The notes below the pieces were generated by a model. The model saw only the letters and a program-made list of their open reading frames with translations, was not told the DNA's origin and ran no database searches. A stretch of 64,000 nt of DNA from an uncultured Collinsella sp. (GTDB taxonomy: Bacteria; Actinomycetota; Coriobacteriia; Coriobacteriales; Coriobacteriaceae), in the NCBI GenBank assembly GCA_900543845.1, contig UQTD01000002.1, positions 22,455 to 86,454 on the forward strand, written 5' to 3'. The position numbers were made by a program, and so were the translations under genes. Shown one piece after another: positions 50,958 to 59,243 of this stretch (position 1 is its first letter; each line of letters opens with the position of its first letter).

Positions 50958-52268
50958 TTACTCGTCCAGCGCGGCGAAGGCCTGCTTCAGATCCCAAATG
51001 ATATCCTCGGCGTTCTCGGTACCGATGGAAAGACGGATCGTGGAGGGCGTGATGTTCTGCTCGGCGAGCTCCTCGGCAGAGAGCTGGGAGTGCGTGGTGG
51101 TAGCCGGGTGCACGACGAGCGACTTGACGTCGGCCACGTTGGCGAGCAGCGAGAACACCTGCAGATGATCGATGAACTTCCAAGCTGCCTCCTGGCCGCC
51201 CTTGATCTCGAAGGTGAAGATCGAGGCGCCGCCACGGGGGAAGTACTTCTGATAGAGCTCGTGATCGGGGTGCTCAGGCAGGCTCGGGTGGTTCACCTTG
51301 GCGACGTGGCTGTCACCAGCCAGAAACTCAACGACCTTCTTGGTGTTCTCGACATGGCGGTCAACGCGCAGCGACAGAGTCTCGGTGCCCTGGAGCAGGA
51401 CCCAGGCGTTGAACGGACTGATGCAAGCGCCCTCGTCACGCAGCAGGATAGCGCGGACATAGGTTGCAAAGGCGGCGGGACCGGCAGCCTCGGCAAACGA
51501 GACACCGTGGTAGGAGGGGTTGGGCTCAGCGATCTGGGCGTACTTGCCGCTCGCCTTCCAATCGAAGTTACCGCCGTCGACGATCACACCGCCCAGCGAG
51601 GTGCCGTGGCCGCCGATGAACTTGGTTGCGGAGTGGGCGACGATATTGGCACCATGCTCCAGCGGACGGAACAGATACGGGGTGCCGAAGGTGTTGTCGA
51701 CGACAACCGGCAGACCGTGCTTCTTGGCGATCTCGGAGATGGCGTCGATGTTGGGGATGTCGGAGTTGGGGTTGCCGAGCGTCTCGAGATAGATGACCGT
51801 GGTGTTGTCCTTGATGGCACCCTCGACCTCTTCAAGGTTATGGGCATCGACAAACGTGGTCTCGACGCCAAACTGGGAGAGCGTATGCTCCAGCAGGTTG
51901 TAGGAGCCACCGTAGATGGTCTTCTGAGCCACCACGTGGTCACCGGCCTGGGCAAGAGCCTGCAGGGTATAGGTGATGGCAGCAGCACCGGAGGCGACGG
52001 CAAGACCTGCCACGCCACCCTCGAGGGCGGCGATACGGTCCTCGAAGACGCCCTGGGTGGAGTTGGTCAGACGGCCGTAGATGTTACCGGCGTCGGCAAG
52101 ACCAAAGCGGTCGGCGGCGTGCTGGGAGTTGCGGAACACATAGCTCGTGGTCTGGTAGATAGGCACGGCGCGGGAGTCGGATGCAGGATCGGCGCTCTCC
52201 TGGCCAACGTGCAGCTGCAGGGTATCGAAACCAAAGGTGTGCTCGGGGTTGTTGATGAACTGGCTCAT
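50958..52268 (-). CDS. metY: O-acetylhomoserine sulfhydrylase
   Basis: 436 residues, PLP enzyme of the Cys/Met-metabolism family. SRAVPIYQTTSYVFRNSQHA, YGRLTNSTQGVFEDRIAALE, VVDNTFGTPYLFRPLEHGA and the PLP lysine in HSATKFIGGHGTSLGG (about 211). The length of about 430 and the central insertion (WKASGKYAQIAEPNPSYHG) fit O-acetylhomoserine sulfhydrylase rather than cystathionine synthases. It makes homocysteine from O-acetylhomoserine and sulfide. Promoter, a 17-codon Cys-containing leader ORF and a divergent LysR gene lie upstream. Confidence 0.92.
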   Translation of the reverse strand: MSQFINNPEHTFGFDTLQLHVGQESADPASDSRAVPIYQTTSYVFRNSQHAADRFGLADAGNIYGRLTNSTQGVFEDRIAALEGGVAGLAVASGAAAITYTLQALAQAGDHVVAQKTIYGGSYNLLEHTLSQFGVETTFVDAHNLEEVEGAIKDNTTVIYLETLGNPNSDIPNIDAISEIAKKHGLPVVVDNTFGTPYLFRPLEHGANIVAHSATKFIGGHGTSLGGVIVDGGNFDWKASGKYAQIAEPNPSYHGVSFAEAAGPAAFATYVRAILLRDEGACISPFNAWVLLQGTETLSLRVDRHVENTKKVVEFLAGDSHVAKVNHPSLPEHPDHELYQKYFPRGGASIFTFEIKGGQEAAWKFIDHLQVFSLLANVADVKSLVVHPATTTHSQLSAEELAEQNITPSTIRLSIGTENAEDIIWDLKQAFAALDE

Positions 52269-52329
52269 GATGATCTCCTTGATCGAATAAAAGTAATAAG
52301 AGTAAGAGAAGTAAGTGGCTGTCTCCTGA

Positions 52330-52383
52330 TCACGCCGACGGACGCAAACAGGAGCCCGGCATTCGTCTTGGTAAGCAATTCAT
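52330..52383 (-). CDS. 17-codon leader peptide upstream of metY (putative Cys attenuator)
   Basis: ATG at 52383 preceded by a near-perfect AAAGGAGG seven bases upstream; the peptide reads MNCLPRRMPGSCLRPSA, with Cys at 3 and 12 and Met at 8. The Cys12 codon lies in CAGGAGCC (plus 52349-52356), the arm that pairs with CTCCTG at 52323-52328 in the leader, so a ribosome stalled there would break the stem. Too short for ordinary gene finders. Confidence 0.6.
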   Translation of the reverse strand: MNCLPRRMPGSCLRPSA

Positions 52384-52451
52384 ATGCGGGCCTCCTTTCG
52401 CATCCCGGTTCCGTAGTTGGCTTAATTACCTACCGTCTTTGTGTGTTTTGA

Positions 52452-52480
52452 ATAGTACGAGCATTGTTTTCCTCGGTCAA
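52452..52480 (-). promoter_or_regulatory. metY promoter
   Basis: Minus strand TTGACC (52475-52480), 17-base spacer, TACTAT (52452-52457). Predicted leader of about 175 bases carrying the leader ORF. Confidence 0.7.
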
Positions 52481-52500
52481 TCACTTAAAAGCGCTAACCT

Positions 52501-52521
52501 GTTATCGGTTTTATAGATAAC
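52501..52521. promoter_or_regulatory. LysR-type binding site between metY and lysR
   Basis: GTTATC (52501-52506) and GATAAC (52516-52521), an inverted repeat with T-N-A features of LysR boxes, placed about 20 bases upstream of the metY -35 and just before the regulator gene. Confidence 0.55.
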
Positions 52522-52541
52522 ACTCGAAAGGACGGGCGCCG

Positions 52542-53480
52542 ATGACCCTCCAACAGCTTCGCTTTTTGATCGCCGTGGCAGAGTCCGGTTCGATCAACGC
52601 CGCAGCCCAGCGCCTCTATACGGCACAGTCCAATATCTCCAATGCCGTCAAAAGCCTGGAACAGGAACTTCATATCGAAATCTTTACGCGCTCCAGCCGC
52701 GGTGTTGCACTCACCAACGACGGCACCGAGCTTTTGGGTTATGCACGCCAGGTCGTAGAGCAGGCCGACATGCTCGAGGCCCGCTACGAGGACGGCGGTA
52801 CCCCGCAAGCCCGCCTCGCCATTTCCGCCCAACACTACGCCTTTTCGGTCGAGGCCTTTGTCAACGTAGTCGAGCGCTGCCGCGACAGCAAGTTCGAGTT
52901 CATCATGCGCGAGACCACCACAGCGCAGATTATCGACGACGTGCGCGCGTTTCGCAGCGATATCGGCATCCTCTATCTGGATGACTTTAATACCCGTGTC
53001 TTGCAGAAGGCCTTTACCGATGCCCGAGCGAGCTTTCATCCCCTCTTTGATGCAAAAGTCCACGTGTTCGTCAGCGAACGCCACCCGCTCGCACGCCGTT
53101 CGCAGCTGTCCCTTGCCGACCTCACGCCCTATACGCGCTACAGCTTTGAGCAAGGCACCTCGAACTCCTTCTATTACGCCGAGGAACCGTTTAGCTATAT
53201 TCCCTGCAACCGCAATATCCGCGTATCCGACCGCGGGACGCTCACCAACCTGCTTATCACCTCGAACGGCTATGCGCTGTCGACCGGCGTACTCTCCAGC
53301 GAAATGCAGTGGGGCATGGCCTCGATCCCCCTGGCAGACGCCCCGACGATGCATGTGGGCTACATCATGCATGACGACCGCAAGCCCTCTCCCCTCTTGC
53401 AGCAATACCTCGACGAGCTCAACCGCATCATCCATGCCAGCCAACTGTCGGAAGACGGGGTAGAAATCGTAGATTGCTAG
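52542..53480 (+). CDS. LysR-family regulator divergent from metY
   Basis: 312 residues. N-terminal HTH: LQQLRFLIAVAESGSINAAA and QRLYTAQSNISNAVKSLEQE; effector domain from about 90 with ISAQHYAFSVEAFVNVV. Members controlling sulfur-amino-acid genes (CmbR/CysR-like) are often divergent from their targets; here a palindrome sits between the two promoters, so control of metY is a reasonable inference. AAAGGA before the ATG. Confidence 0.88.
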   Translation: MTLQQLRFLIAVAESGSINAAAQRLYTAQSNISNAVKSLEQELHIEIFTRSSRGVALTNDGTELLGYARQVVEQADMLEARYEDGGTPQARLAISAQHYAFSVEAFVNVVERCRDSKFEFIMRETTTAQIIDDVRAFRSDIGILYLDDFNTRVLQKAFTDARASFHPLFDAKVHVFVSERHPLARRSQLSLADLTPYTRYSFEQGTSNSFYYAEEPFSYIPCNRNIRVSDRGTLTNLLITSNGYALSTGVLSSEMQWGMASIPLADAPTMHVGYIMHDDRKPSPLLQQYLDELNRIIHASQLSEDGVEIVDC

Positions 53481-53543
53481 CCCCCGGCGGGCATGGCGCT
53501 ACAATGGTCACTCGCACGAAACATACCCAACGAAAGGAACCAT

Positions 53544-54029
53544 GTGAAGGTCATCATCTATACCGACGGCTCGGCCCGATCAAATCCGGGACGCGGCGGC
53601 TACGGCGCCGTGCTCAAATACACCAACCCCGCCGGCAAGACCTTCACCTCCGAGCTTTCGCGCGGCTACGCCAAGACCACCAACAACCGCATGGAGCTCA
53701 TGGCGGTCATCGTGGCACTCGAGGCGCTCAACCGCCCCTGCGACGTCGAAGTCCATTCCGATTCGCAGTACGTCGTCAACGCCTTCAACAAGCACTGGAT
53801 TGACGGATGGAAAAAACGCGGCTGGAAGACCGCCAACAAGCAGCCTGTCAAGAACCGCGATCTGTGGGAGCGTCTGCTCACCGCAAAGAGCACGCACAAA
53901 GTGGAGTTCATCTGGGTTAAAGGCCACGCCGGTCACGAGCTCAACGAGCGCTGCGACGAGCTTGCCACCACGGCGGCCGACGGCAGCAACCTCGATATCG
54001 ACACCGGCTTTAACGAGAGCGACCTGTAA
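53544..54029 (+). CDS. rnhA: ribonuclease HI
   Basis: 161 residues. Catalytic residues in [12 protein letters not shown] (Asp), [13 protein letters not shown] (Glu), [13 protein letters not shown] (Asp) and ERCDELA (Asp), with the basic protrusion [16 protein letters not shown]. It removes RNA from RNA-DNA hybrids. The GTG at 53544 fits the usual N-terminus, with GAAAGG upstream; a longer frame exists but lacks an SD. Confidence 0.93.
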   Translation: MKVIIYTDGSARSNPGRGGYGAVLKYTNPAGKTFTSELSRGYAKTTNNRMELMAVIVALEALNRPCDVEVHSDSQYVVNAFNKHWIDGWKKRGWKTANKQPVKNRDLWERLLTAKSTHKVEFIWVKGHAGHELNERCDELATTAADGSNLDIDTGFNESDL

Positions 54030-54104
54030 CGGCGTTTTCGCACGCTATTTCCCGCCCCCTCGCGCTACACTCATCCTGTAAACCGAACGGCACGAGGGGG
54101 ATAC

Positions 54105-55211
54105 ATGCTGCGTATAGCGACCATCGGCACATCCATGATTACGGACGACTTTATCCAGGTCGTCAACGCCAACGACCAAGCCGCGTTTGTGGGCGCGCTC
54201 TCGCGCGACGCAGATCGCGGCACCGCCTTCACCGCTAAGCACGGCGGCGAGCGTAACTTCACCGCACTTGACGAGCTTGCGTCCGCTGCCGACGTCGACG
54301 CCGTCTATATCGGCAGCCCCAACGCACTTCACTACGAGCAGGCCCTTGCCTGCATCGCCGGTGGCAAGCACGTCATCGTCGAGAAGCCCTTCTGCGCCAC
54401 CGAGGCGCAGGCGCTGGAAGTCTTCCGCGCTGCCGAGGCAGCAGGTGTCGTGGCCCTCGAGGCCATGCGCCCGCTCCATGACCCCGCTTTCCACGCCATC
54501 GAGGACGCCCTGGGCGAGATTGCGCCCATTCGTCGTGCCTCATTGCGCTTTGGCAAGTATTCCTCGCGCTACAACGAGATTCTCGCGGGACGCTCCACCA
54601 ATATCTTCGACTGCAATATGGCATCGGGTTCCCTCATGGACATTGGCGTCTACACCGTCGAGCCCATGGTCGAGATTTTCGGCATGCCCTCCGGCCTTAC
54701 GAGCATGGCTACTCTGCTCGACCCCACCACGCGACAGCTCACGCACGGCCCCATCGACGGCTGCGGTTCTATCCTCGCCAGTTACGGCGGTGGCCGCATC
54801 TCCGTCGAGCTCGCGCACTCCAAAATTACGAATGACCTGCTGCCCTCGCAGATTGAAGGCGAGCGTGGCACTATCCAGATCGACCATCTGTCCACGCCCC
54901 GCAACGTCCGCATCGACTATCGCGGCGATGTCGTACGCGGCTCGGCGACCGAGGCACCGCGCGAACAGGGCGACAACGGCCGCGTGCTCGACCTGCCCAA
55001 ATCGAGCAACACTATGGAATACGAACTCACAGACTTTATCACCGCCATCGGCGGCGTCGATAACGTTAGGGAAGAGATTTGGGAGACCCCGGCGGGACGC
55101 CACGAGCTTGGCCACTACCGCGATGTCACGCTCGTCTCACTGCGCATCATGGATGCCGTGCGCCAGCAGGCCGGCATTATCTTCCCGGCCGACGCAGGCA
55201 AGCAGGCATAG
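54105..55211 (+). CDS. Gfo/Idh/MocA-family oxidoreductase
   Basis: 368 residues. RIATIGTSMITDDFI (variant Rossmann start), VDAVYIGSPNALHYEQA, GGKHVIVEKPFCATEAQA (Lys-Pro), ALEAMRPLHDPAF and GSLMDIGVYTVEPM. NAD(P)-dependent; the substrate is unknown. ATG 54105 after GAGGGGG. The acylphosphatase gene begins two bases after its stop, so they share a transcript. Confidence 0.87.
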   Translation: MLRIATIGTSMITDDFIQVVNANDQAAFVGALSRDADRGTAFTAKHGGERNFTALDELASAADVDAVYIGSPNALHYEQALACIAGGKHVIVEKPFCATEAQALEVFRAAEAAGVVALEAMRPLHDPAFHAIEDALGEIAPIRRASLRFGKYSSRYNEILAGRSTNIFDCNMASGSLMDIGVYTVEPMVEIFGMPSGLTSMATLLDPTTRQLTHGPIDGCGSILASYGGGRISVELAHSKITNDLLPSQIEGERGTIQIDHLSTPRNVRIDYRGDVVRGSATEAPREQGDNGRVLDLPKSSNTMEYELTDFITAIGGVDNVREEIWETPAGRHELGHYRDVTLVSLRIMDAVRQQAGIIFPADAGKQA

Positions 55212-55213
55212 CG

Positions 55214-55624
55214 ATGGGCTTCTTCGATACGTTCTTCTCCAGCGTCACCAGCGGCAGTCGAGAGCCTCAAAAGCCGTCAAACGTCGAGCTCGAGCTGCGC
55301 CGCAGGCTTACTGTGCTCGCAAGCGACGGGGTCACTCAAGACACTCCCCTGCGCTATTTCCTGCGCTGGGCGGGGCAAGTCCAAGGCGTTGGTTTTCGCT
55401 TTACCAACACCAACCTCGCGCAGGCACGCGCGCTCACCGGCTGGGTGCGTAACATGGAAGACGGCTCAGTCGAGATGGAGATACAGGGAGCTCCGGCAAA
55501 CATCCTATCTCATCTCGAGGCGCTTCATGCCTCCTACGAGCGCATGGGGACGCGTTTTCGCCTCGTAGACGCCCAGGTCCGAGCCCCACTTGCCAATGAA
55601 GACGGTTTCACTCCTCATTATTAG
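55214..55624 (+). CDS. acylphosphatase with N-terminal extension
   Basis: 136 residues; the acylphosphatase domain spans about 48-136. The core RWAGQVQGVGFRFTNTNLAQ contains the phosphate-binding loop and Arg, and TGWVRNMEDGSVEMEIQG the catalytic Asn. The first 45 residues (FFDTFFSSVTSGSREPQKPS...) are an extra, partly hydrophobic segment, unusual for this small enzyme. It hydrolyses acyl phosphates. ATG 55214. Confidence 0.87.
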   Translation: MGFFDTFFSSVTSGSREPQKPSNVELELRRRLTVLASDGVTQDTPLRYFLRWAGQVQGVGFRFTNTNLAQARALTGWVRNMEDGSVEMEIQGAPANILSHLEALHASYERMGTRFRLVDAQVRAPLANEDGFTPHY

Positions 55625-55637
55625 TATTGTGTGCTAA
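55621..55637. promoter_or_regulatory. possible Fur-family operator
   Basis: TTAG-N9-CTAA inverted repeat overlapping the acylphosphatase stop, about 50 bases before the Fur-like gene in an AT-rich stretch. Autoregulation is common in the family. Confidence 0.3.
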
Positions 55638-55685
55638 ATACGGTATCATTTACCTACGACCGTTAGTAGAAAAGAGGCGAGGCGC

Positions 55686-56066
55686 ATGGCGGTGCAAAGA
55701 AGGAATACCAGGCAGCGAAAGCTGGTTCTTGACGCCGTGCGCCAAAGCTATAACCATCCCACCGCCGACGAAATCTACAACGTCGTGCGCGCGCAGGATG
55801 ACAAAATCAGCCGCGGTACGGTCTACCGCAATCTTAATCTCTTGGCAGATGCCGGAGAAATCCTCTCGATCAAGACGCCGGGCGGGAGTCGCTTCGATCG
55901 CACCATCGAGCCGCACGCACATATCATCTGCACCTCGTGCAGCCGCGTCATCGACGTACCGCTCCCCTTCGATGCCCAGCTCGACGCCAAGGCGTCCGAG
56001 CAAATCGGCTGGCACGTCACGTCGCACTACACCATCTTCGAGGGTCTCTGCCCTGACTGTCGGTAG
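55686..56066 (+). CDS. Fur-family metalloregulator (PerR/Fur type)
   Basis: 126 residues, slightly short. Winged helix: NTRQRKLVLDAVRQSYNHPT, ADEIYNVVRAQDDKISRGTV, YRNLNLLADAGEI; dimer part with PHAHIICTSCSRVIDV (first CxxC) and GLCPDC (second CxxC) for structural Zn. The sensed signal (iron, peroxide or zinc) cannot be decided. ATG 55686 after GAGGCGAGG. Confidence 0.88.
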   Translation: MAVQRRNTRQRKLVLDAVRQSYNHPTADEIYNVVRAQDDKISRGTVYRNLNLLADAGEILSIKTPGGSRFDRTIEPHAHIICTSCSRVIDVPLPFDAQLDAKASEQIGWHVTSHYTIFEGLCPDCR

Positions 56067-56143
56067 ATGTTTGGAACATGCCTTAAAATCCACCTTTCCG
56101 CACTTTGCAGCAAAAAGTAGATTTCTAGACATGTCCCAAATGT

Positions 56144-56941
56144 CTACTCAGCAAGTAGACGACGCAGCTCTTCTTCGACCGTGCGCACGTAGCGGACGCG
56201 GTCGTTAATGCCACGCATAGAGGGGTTGCAGCTCTCCATCAGATAGGGATGGCCCACGACGTTGAGCATGTCGCGGTCGTTTTCGTTATCGCCAAACGCC
56301 ATCATCTCATCGGGCGAAATCCCCAGGGCACGACCGTAATCGGCAAGCGCGGAGCCCTTGCCCGAACCGAAACCGATAAAGTCCGTCCATTCGGTTCCCG
56401 ACGTCATCACGTCGACACGGTCGCTAAAGAGGCGCTCAAAATGCTCCAGCGCCGCCGGCTGATCCACCTCGGGCGTCTGGAAGGCAATCTTAATGACGTC
56501 CTCGTCGATGTCCTCGGGACGGTCGACCACCGCCACGTCGCAGTGGACCTCATAGCGCAAATGGTCGACGAACGCATCGTTGCCGCTCATGGTGTAGAGG
56601 TGTCCCTCACACGAAAGGGTCACGTCGGCATGGGGATACGCAACCACAGCATTCGCGATATCCATAGCAAGGCTACGCTCCATAGAGCGCTTGACCACGG
56701 CACGCCCCTCGCTCATCACCAGGGCTCCGTTTTCGCATACATAGGCGAGCTCATCGGCCACCGGGGCAAACAGGTAGCGCAAGCTCGCATATTGACGACC
56801 ACTCGCCGGCATAAACACGATACCGCGACGATGTAGCTCATCGATAAGCTCAAAGGCCTCGGAACGCGGCTCGCGCTCCCCCGGATGCAGCAACGTGCCG
56901 TCCAAATCGCATGCAATCAGCTTGATTCCCTCAAGACCCAT
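56144..56941 (-). CDS. Cof-type HAD phosphatase
   Basis: 265 residues. Motif I IACDLDGTLLHPG, motif II FMPASGRQYASL, VCENGALV, GSGKGSALADYG (Lys) and motif IV MMAFGDNENDRDML. Acts on unknown phosphorylated metabolites. ATG 56941 after GGGGGAAAG; an upstream ATG at 57001 would lie in a palindrome. Confidence 0.88.
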   Translation of the reverse strand: MGLEGIKLIACDLDGTLLHPGEREPRSEAFELIDELHRRGIVFMPASGRQYASLRYLFAPVADELAYVCENGALVMSEGRAVVKRSMERSLAMDIANAVVAYPHADVTLSCEGHLYTMSGNDAFVDHLRYEVHCDVAVVDRPEDIDEDVIKIAFQTPEVDQPAALEHFERLFSDRVDVMTSGTEWTDFIGFGSGKGSALADYGRALGISPDEMMAFGDNENDRDMLNVVGHPYLMESCNPSMRGINDRVRYVRTVEEELRRLLAE

Positions 56942-56969
56942 ATGCTTTCCCCCAAAGCACCTCATCAAC

Positions 56970-57014
56970 AGTAAGACGGACTTTGAATAGCTGCCTCTCA
57001 AAGTCCGTCTTACT
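56970..57014. repeat. perfect 17-bp palindrome
   Basis: AGTAAGACGGACTTTGA (56970-56986) and its exact complement (56998-57014) around an 11-base loop, between the UreE-like gene and the HAD gene. No U-tract follows, so it is more a repeat or RNA-processing stem than a classical terminator. Confidence 0.65.
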
Positions 57015-57024
57015 CATACGCACG

Positions 57025-57603
57025 TTAACCGCGCGCCTTCTTTACGATGGTAAAGTCCGGAGCCATGCTAACGACGACCTCCGCCGCACTCGACGCAAAG
57101 CGCCGGTCCGTATCGAGTTCACGGGTAACCACCGAGAGGCGAACGCCCTCGATACCCCGGAGCATGCGGCCCAAAACAGGCTGCACCGGCGTATACATGC
57201 GCACGGTATGCTCGTCCGAGTCGCCCCGGAAGAGCGGCGCATGCATGTTGCCGATCTCCCAGCACGCATGCGCGAGCGCAATCGGATCCATGCGGTCGAC
57301 TTCGACCAAATAAACCTCGGCGCTGCGCAGGCGCACGACAACCGCCACGGGCACCACGCCCGAACGGTCAATGGCGAGCACGTCGCCGTCGGCAAGACGA
57401 CCACCGTCGGTAGCATCCAGCCGAACATCGATCGTGCGCCCCAGCTCCGTCACGCCCACAAACACGCATACATCAGCCTGGTCCCAATCGAGCAGTAGCT
57501 CATCGACCTCAAAGACACCGCCCAGCTCCCGGCGAAGCAGGAGTTCATAGGACGGATCGTTGAGATTTCCCAAACATGTCGTCGAAACCAAGCGTTCAGG
57601 CAT
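57025..57603 (-). CDS. UreE-like metallochaperone-family protein, orphan
   Basis: 192 residues. RLDATDGGRLADGDVLAIDR matches the UreE N-terminal domain and DPIALAHACWEIGNMHAPLF the C-terminal one (family pattern A-x-x-L-G-N-x-H). UreE delivers nickel to urease, but no urease genes are present here and the His-rich tail is lacking. It starts three bases after the slyD stop. Whether it binds nickel is unknown; residues Cys113/His119-like in HACWEIGNMHAP could ligate metal. Confidence 0.65.
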   Translation of the reverse strand: MPERLVSTTCLGNLNDPSYELLLRRELGGVFEVDELLLDWDQADVCVFVGVTELGRTIDVRLDATDGGRLADGDVLAIDRSGVVPVAVVVRLRSAEVYLVEVDRMDPIALAHACWEIGNMHAPLFRGDSDEHTVRMYTPVQPVLGRMLRGIEGVRLSVVTRELDTDRRFASSAAEVVVSMAPDFTIVKKARG

Positions 57604-57606
57604 GCT

Positions 57607-58035
57607 CTAGCCCTCGACCTCGACGAGCTCAATATCAAAGTTGAGGTCCTTGCCGGCCAACTCGTGGTTGGCGTCGAGCGTCACGGCCTCGGGCGTCACG
57701 TCAATGACGACGGCGGGGACAGGCATGCCGCTCGGCGTGGACAGGAAGAGCTTCATGCCCTTCTCGATCTGCTCGATGTTGGGAACCTGCTCGGCCGGGA
57801 AGGTAATAACCATCTCGGGATTGTGCTCGCCGTAGGCATCGGCAGCCGGGATGTGCACGGTCTTCTTCTCGCCCACCTGCATGTCGACAACAGCGGCGTC
57901 GAAGCCCTTGATCATCTGACCGGCGCCGCAGGTGAACTCCAGCGGCTCGCCGCGATCGTAGGAGCTATCGAACTGCGTGCCGTCATCGAGCGTGCCGCGA
58001 TAATGGGTCTTGACCTTCTTGCCCTGGTTGGACAT
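57607..58035 (-). CDS. slyD: FKBP-type peptidyl-prolyl isomerase, SlyD-like
   Basis: 142 residues. KVKTHYRGTLDDGTQFDSSY (FKBP start), LEFTCGAGQMIKGFDAAVVD, then an insert-in-flap domain (AYGEHNPEMVITFPAEQVPN ...) and LDANHELAGKDLNFDIELV, the SlyD hallmark. It folds proteins; E. coli SlyD also hands over nickel through a His-rich tail, which is absent here. GGAGG before the ATG at 58035. Adjacent to the UreE-like gene. Confidence 0.92.
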   Translation of the reverse strand: MSNQGKKVKTHYRGTLDDGTQFDSSYDRGEPLEFTCGAGQMIKGFDAAVVDMQVGEKKTVHIPAADAYGEHNPEMVITFPAEQVPNIEQIEKGMKLFLSTPSGMPVPAVVIDVTPEAVTLDANHELAGKDLNFDIELVEVEG

Positions 58036-58155
58036 GGTAACCTCCGTAATAAGGGCGGCGCACAACGCGGGCCGCCATGAACATATGGCGCTAACTATAC
58101 CCTAGTCATACAATTCAATGACAGTTTGCAAAGAAACGCTGCAACCGGAGGAACC

Positions 58156-59169
58156 ATGGCATATCCCGTATTTGACCTACACTGCGACACCGCTGACCGC
58201 ATCGGCTGGGCCACGCTCGATCTCGACCTGCGCTTTACCGCCGGCACCGACGGTTATTTCCCCGGCGACGAAACGCATCCGCAAGATTTCGATCTCATCG
58301 AGGGCAACGCCTGCGCCATCTCGCTCGCAAAGATCGGCAACACGCCGTGGGCACAGTGCTTCGCCACGTTTGTCCCCGACGAGATTCCCGCCGCCCACGC
58401 CGCGCGCTTCCAGGCGCAAATCATGGCGCATATGAGCGGCCAGGCAATGCTCAACCACGACCGCATGGTCAACGTACGCAGCGCCGCAGACATTCGCCCC
58501 GCGCTCAAGGACGGCAAGGTCGCTTGCATCCACACCATCGAAAACGCCACGTTCTTTGCCGAGGACCCCGCGCTGATCGAGGTGCTCAAGAGCTTGGGCG
58601 TGCTTATGTCGTCACTCAGCTGGAACGCGCAGGGACCGCTCGCGAGCGGGCACGATACCCACGCCGGCCTCACCGCCGCCGGCATCGAGGCACTTACGCA
58701 GATGGAGCACGCCGGTATGGTACTCGACGTCTCCCACCTCAACGATGAGTGCTTTGACGAGGTTGTCGCCCACGCCACGCGCCCCTTCGTCGCCAGCCAC
58801 TCCAACTCCCGCACCGTCTGCGGCGTCAAGCGCAATCTCACCGACGACCAGTTCCGCACCATTCGCGACATGGGCGGTATCGTCGGCCTCAACTACTGCA
58901 GCGAGTTCCTTTCCAACGACGCAACCGACGAGACCGCTGCAGACGTCACCTTCGACCAGCTGGCGGCACATATCGAGCACTGGCTCGACCTGGGCGGCGA
59001 GGACGCCATCGCGCTCGGCGGCGACTGGGACGGTGCCACGGTGCCCGCTTTCCTCTCCGATGCCAGCAAGATGCCCGAGTTCCAGAACATGCTTTCCAAG
59101 CATTTTGGCAAGACCGTGATGCAAAAGCTCTGCAGCGACAACGCGCTTGCCTTCTTTGAGCGCTATTAA
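58156..59169 (+). CDS. membrane-dipeptidase-family (M19) dipeptidase
   Basis: 337 residues. FDLHCDTADR (HxD), HTIENATFFAEDPALI (Glu), VLDVSHLNDECFDEV (His), FVASHSNSR (His) and LGGDWDGA (Asp): the full set of Zn ligands of renal-dipeptidase-like enzymes. They hydrolyse dipeptides, including some with D-residues. No signal peptide, so cytoplasmic. CGGAGG before the ATG at 58156. Confidence 0.9.
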   Translation: MAYPVFDLHCDTADRIGWATLDLDLRFTAGTDGYFPGDETHPQDFDLIEGNACAISLAKIGNTPWAQCFATFVPDEIPAAHAARFQAQIMAHMSGQAMLNHDRMVNVRSAADIRPALKDGKVACIHTIENATFFAEDPALIEVLKSLGVLMSSLSWNAQGPLASGHDTHAGLTAAGIEALTQMEHAGMVLDVSHLNDECFDEVVAHATRPFVASHSNSRTVCGVKRNLTDDQFRTIRDMGGIVGLNYCSEFLSNDATDETAADVTFDQLAAHIEHWLDLGGEDAIALGGDWDGATVPAFLSDASKMPEFQNMLSKHFGKTVMQKLCSDNALAFFERY

Positions 59170-59243
59170 TTTCACATCCCTTGAGCGGGCCGGTATGCCG
59201 AACGGTCGACATGCCGGCCCGTCCCCAATCTGAAGGACCGCTT

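Noticed and set aside
50811..52451. 546-codon plus-strand frame over metY
   Set aside because: Antisense shadow, and it would run across the metY promoter and leader.
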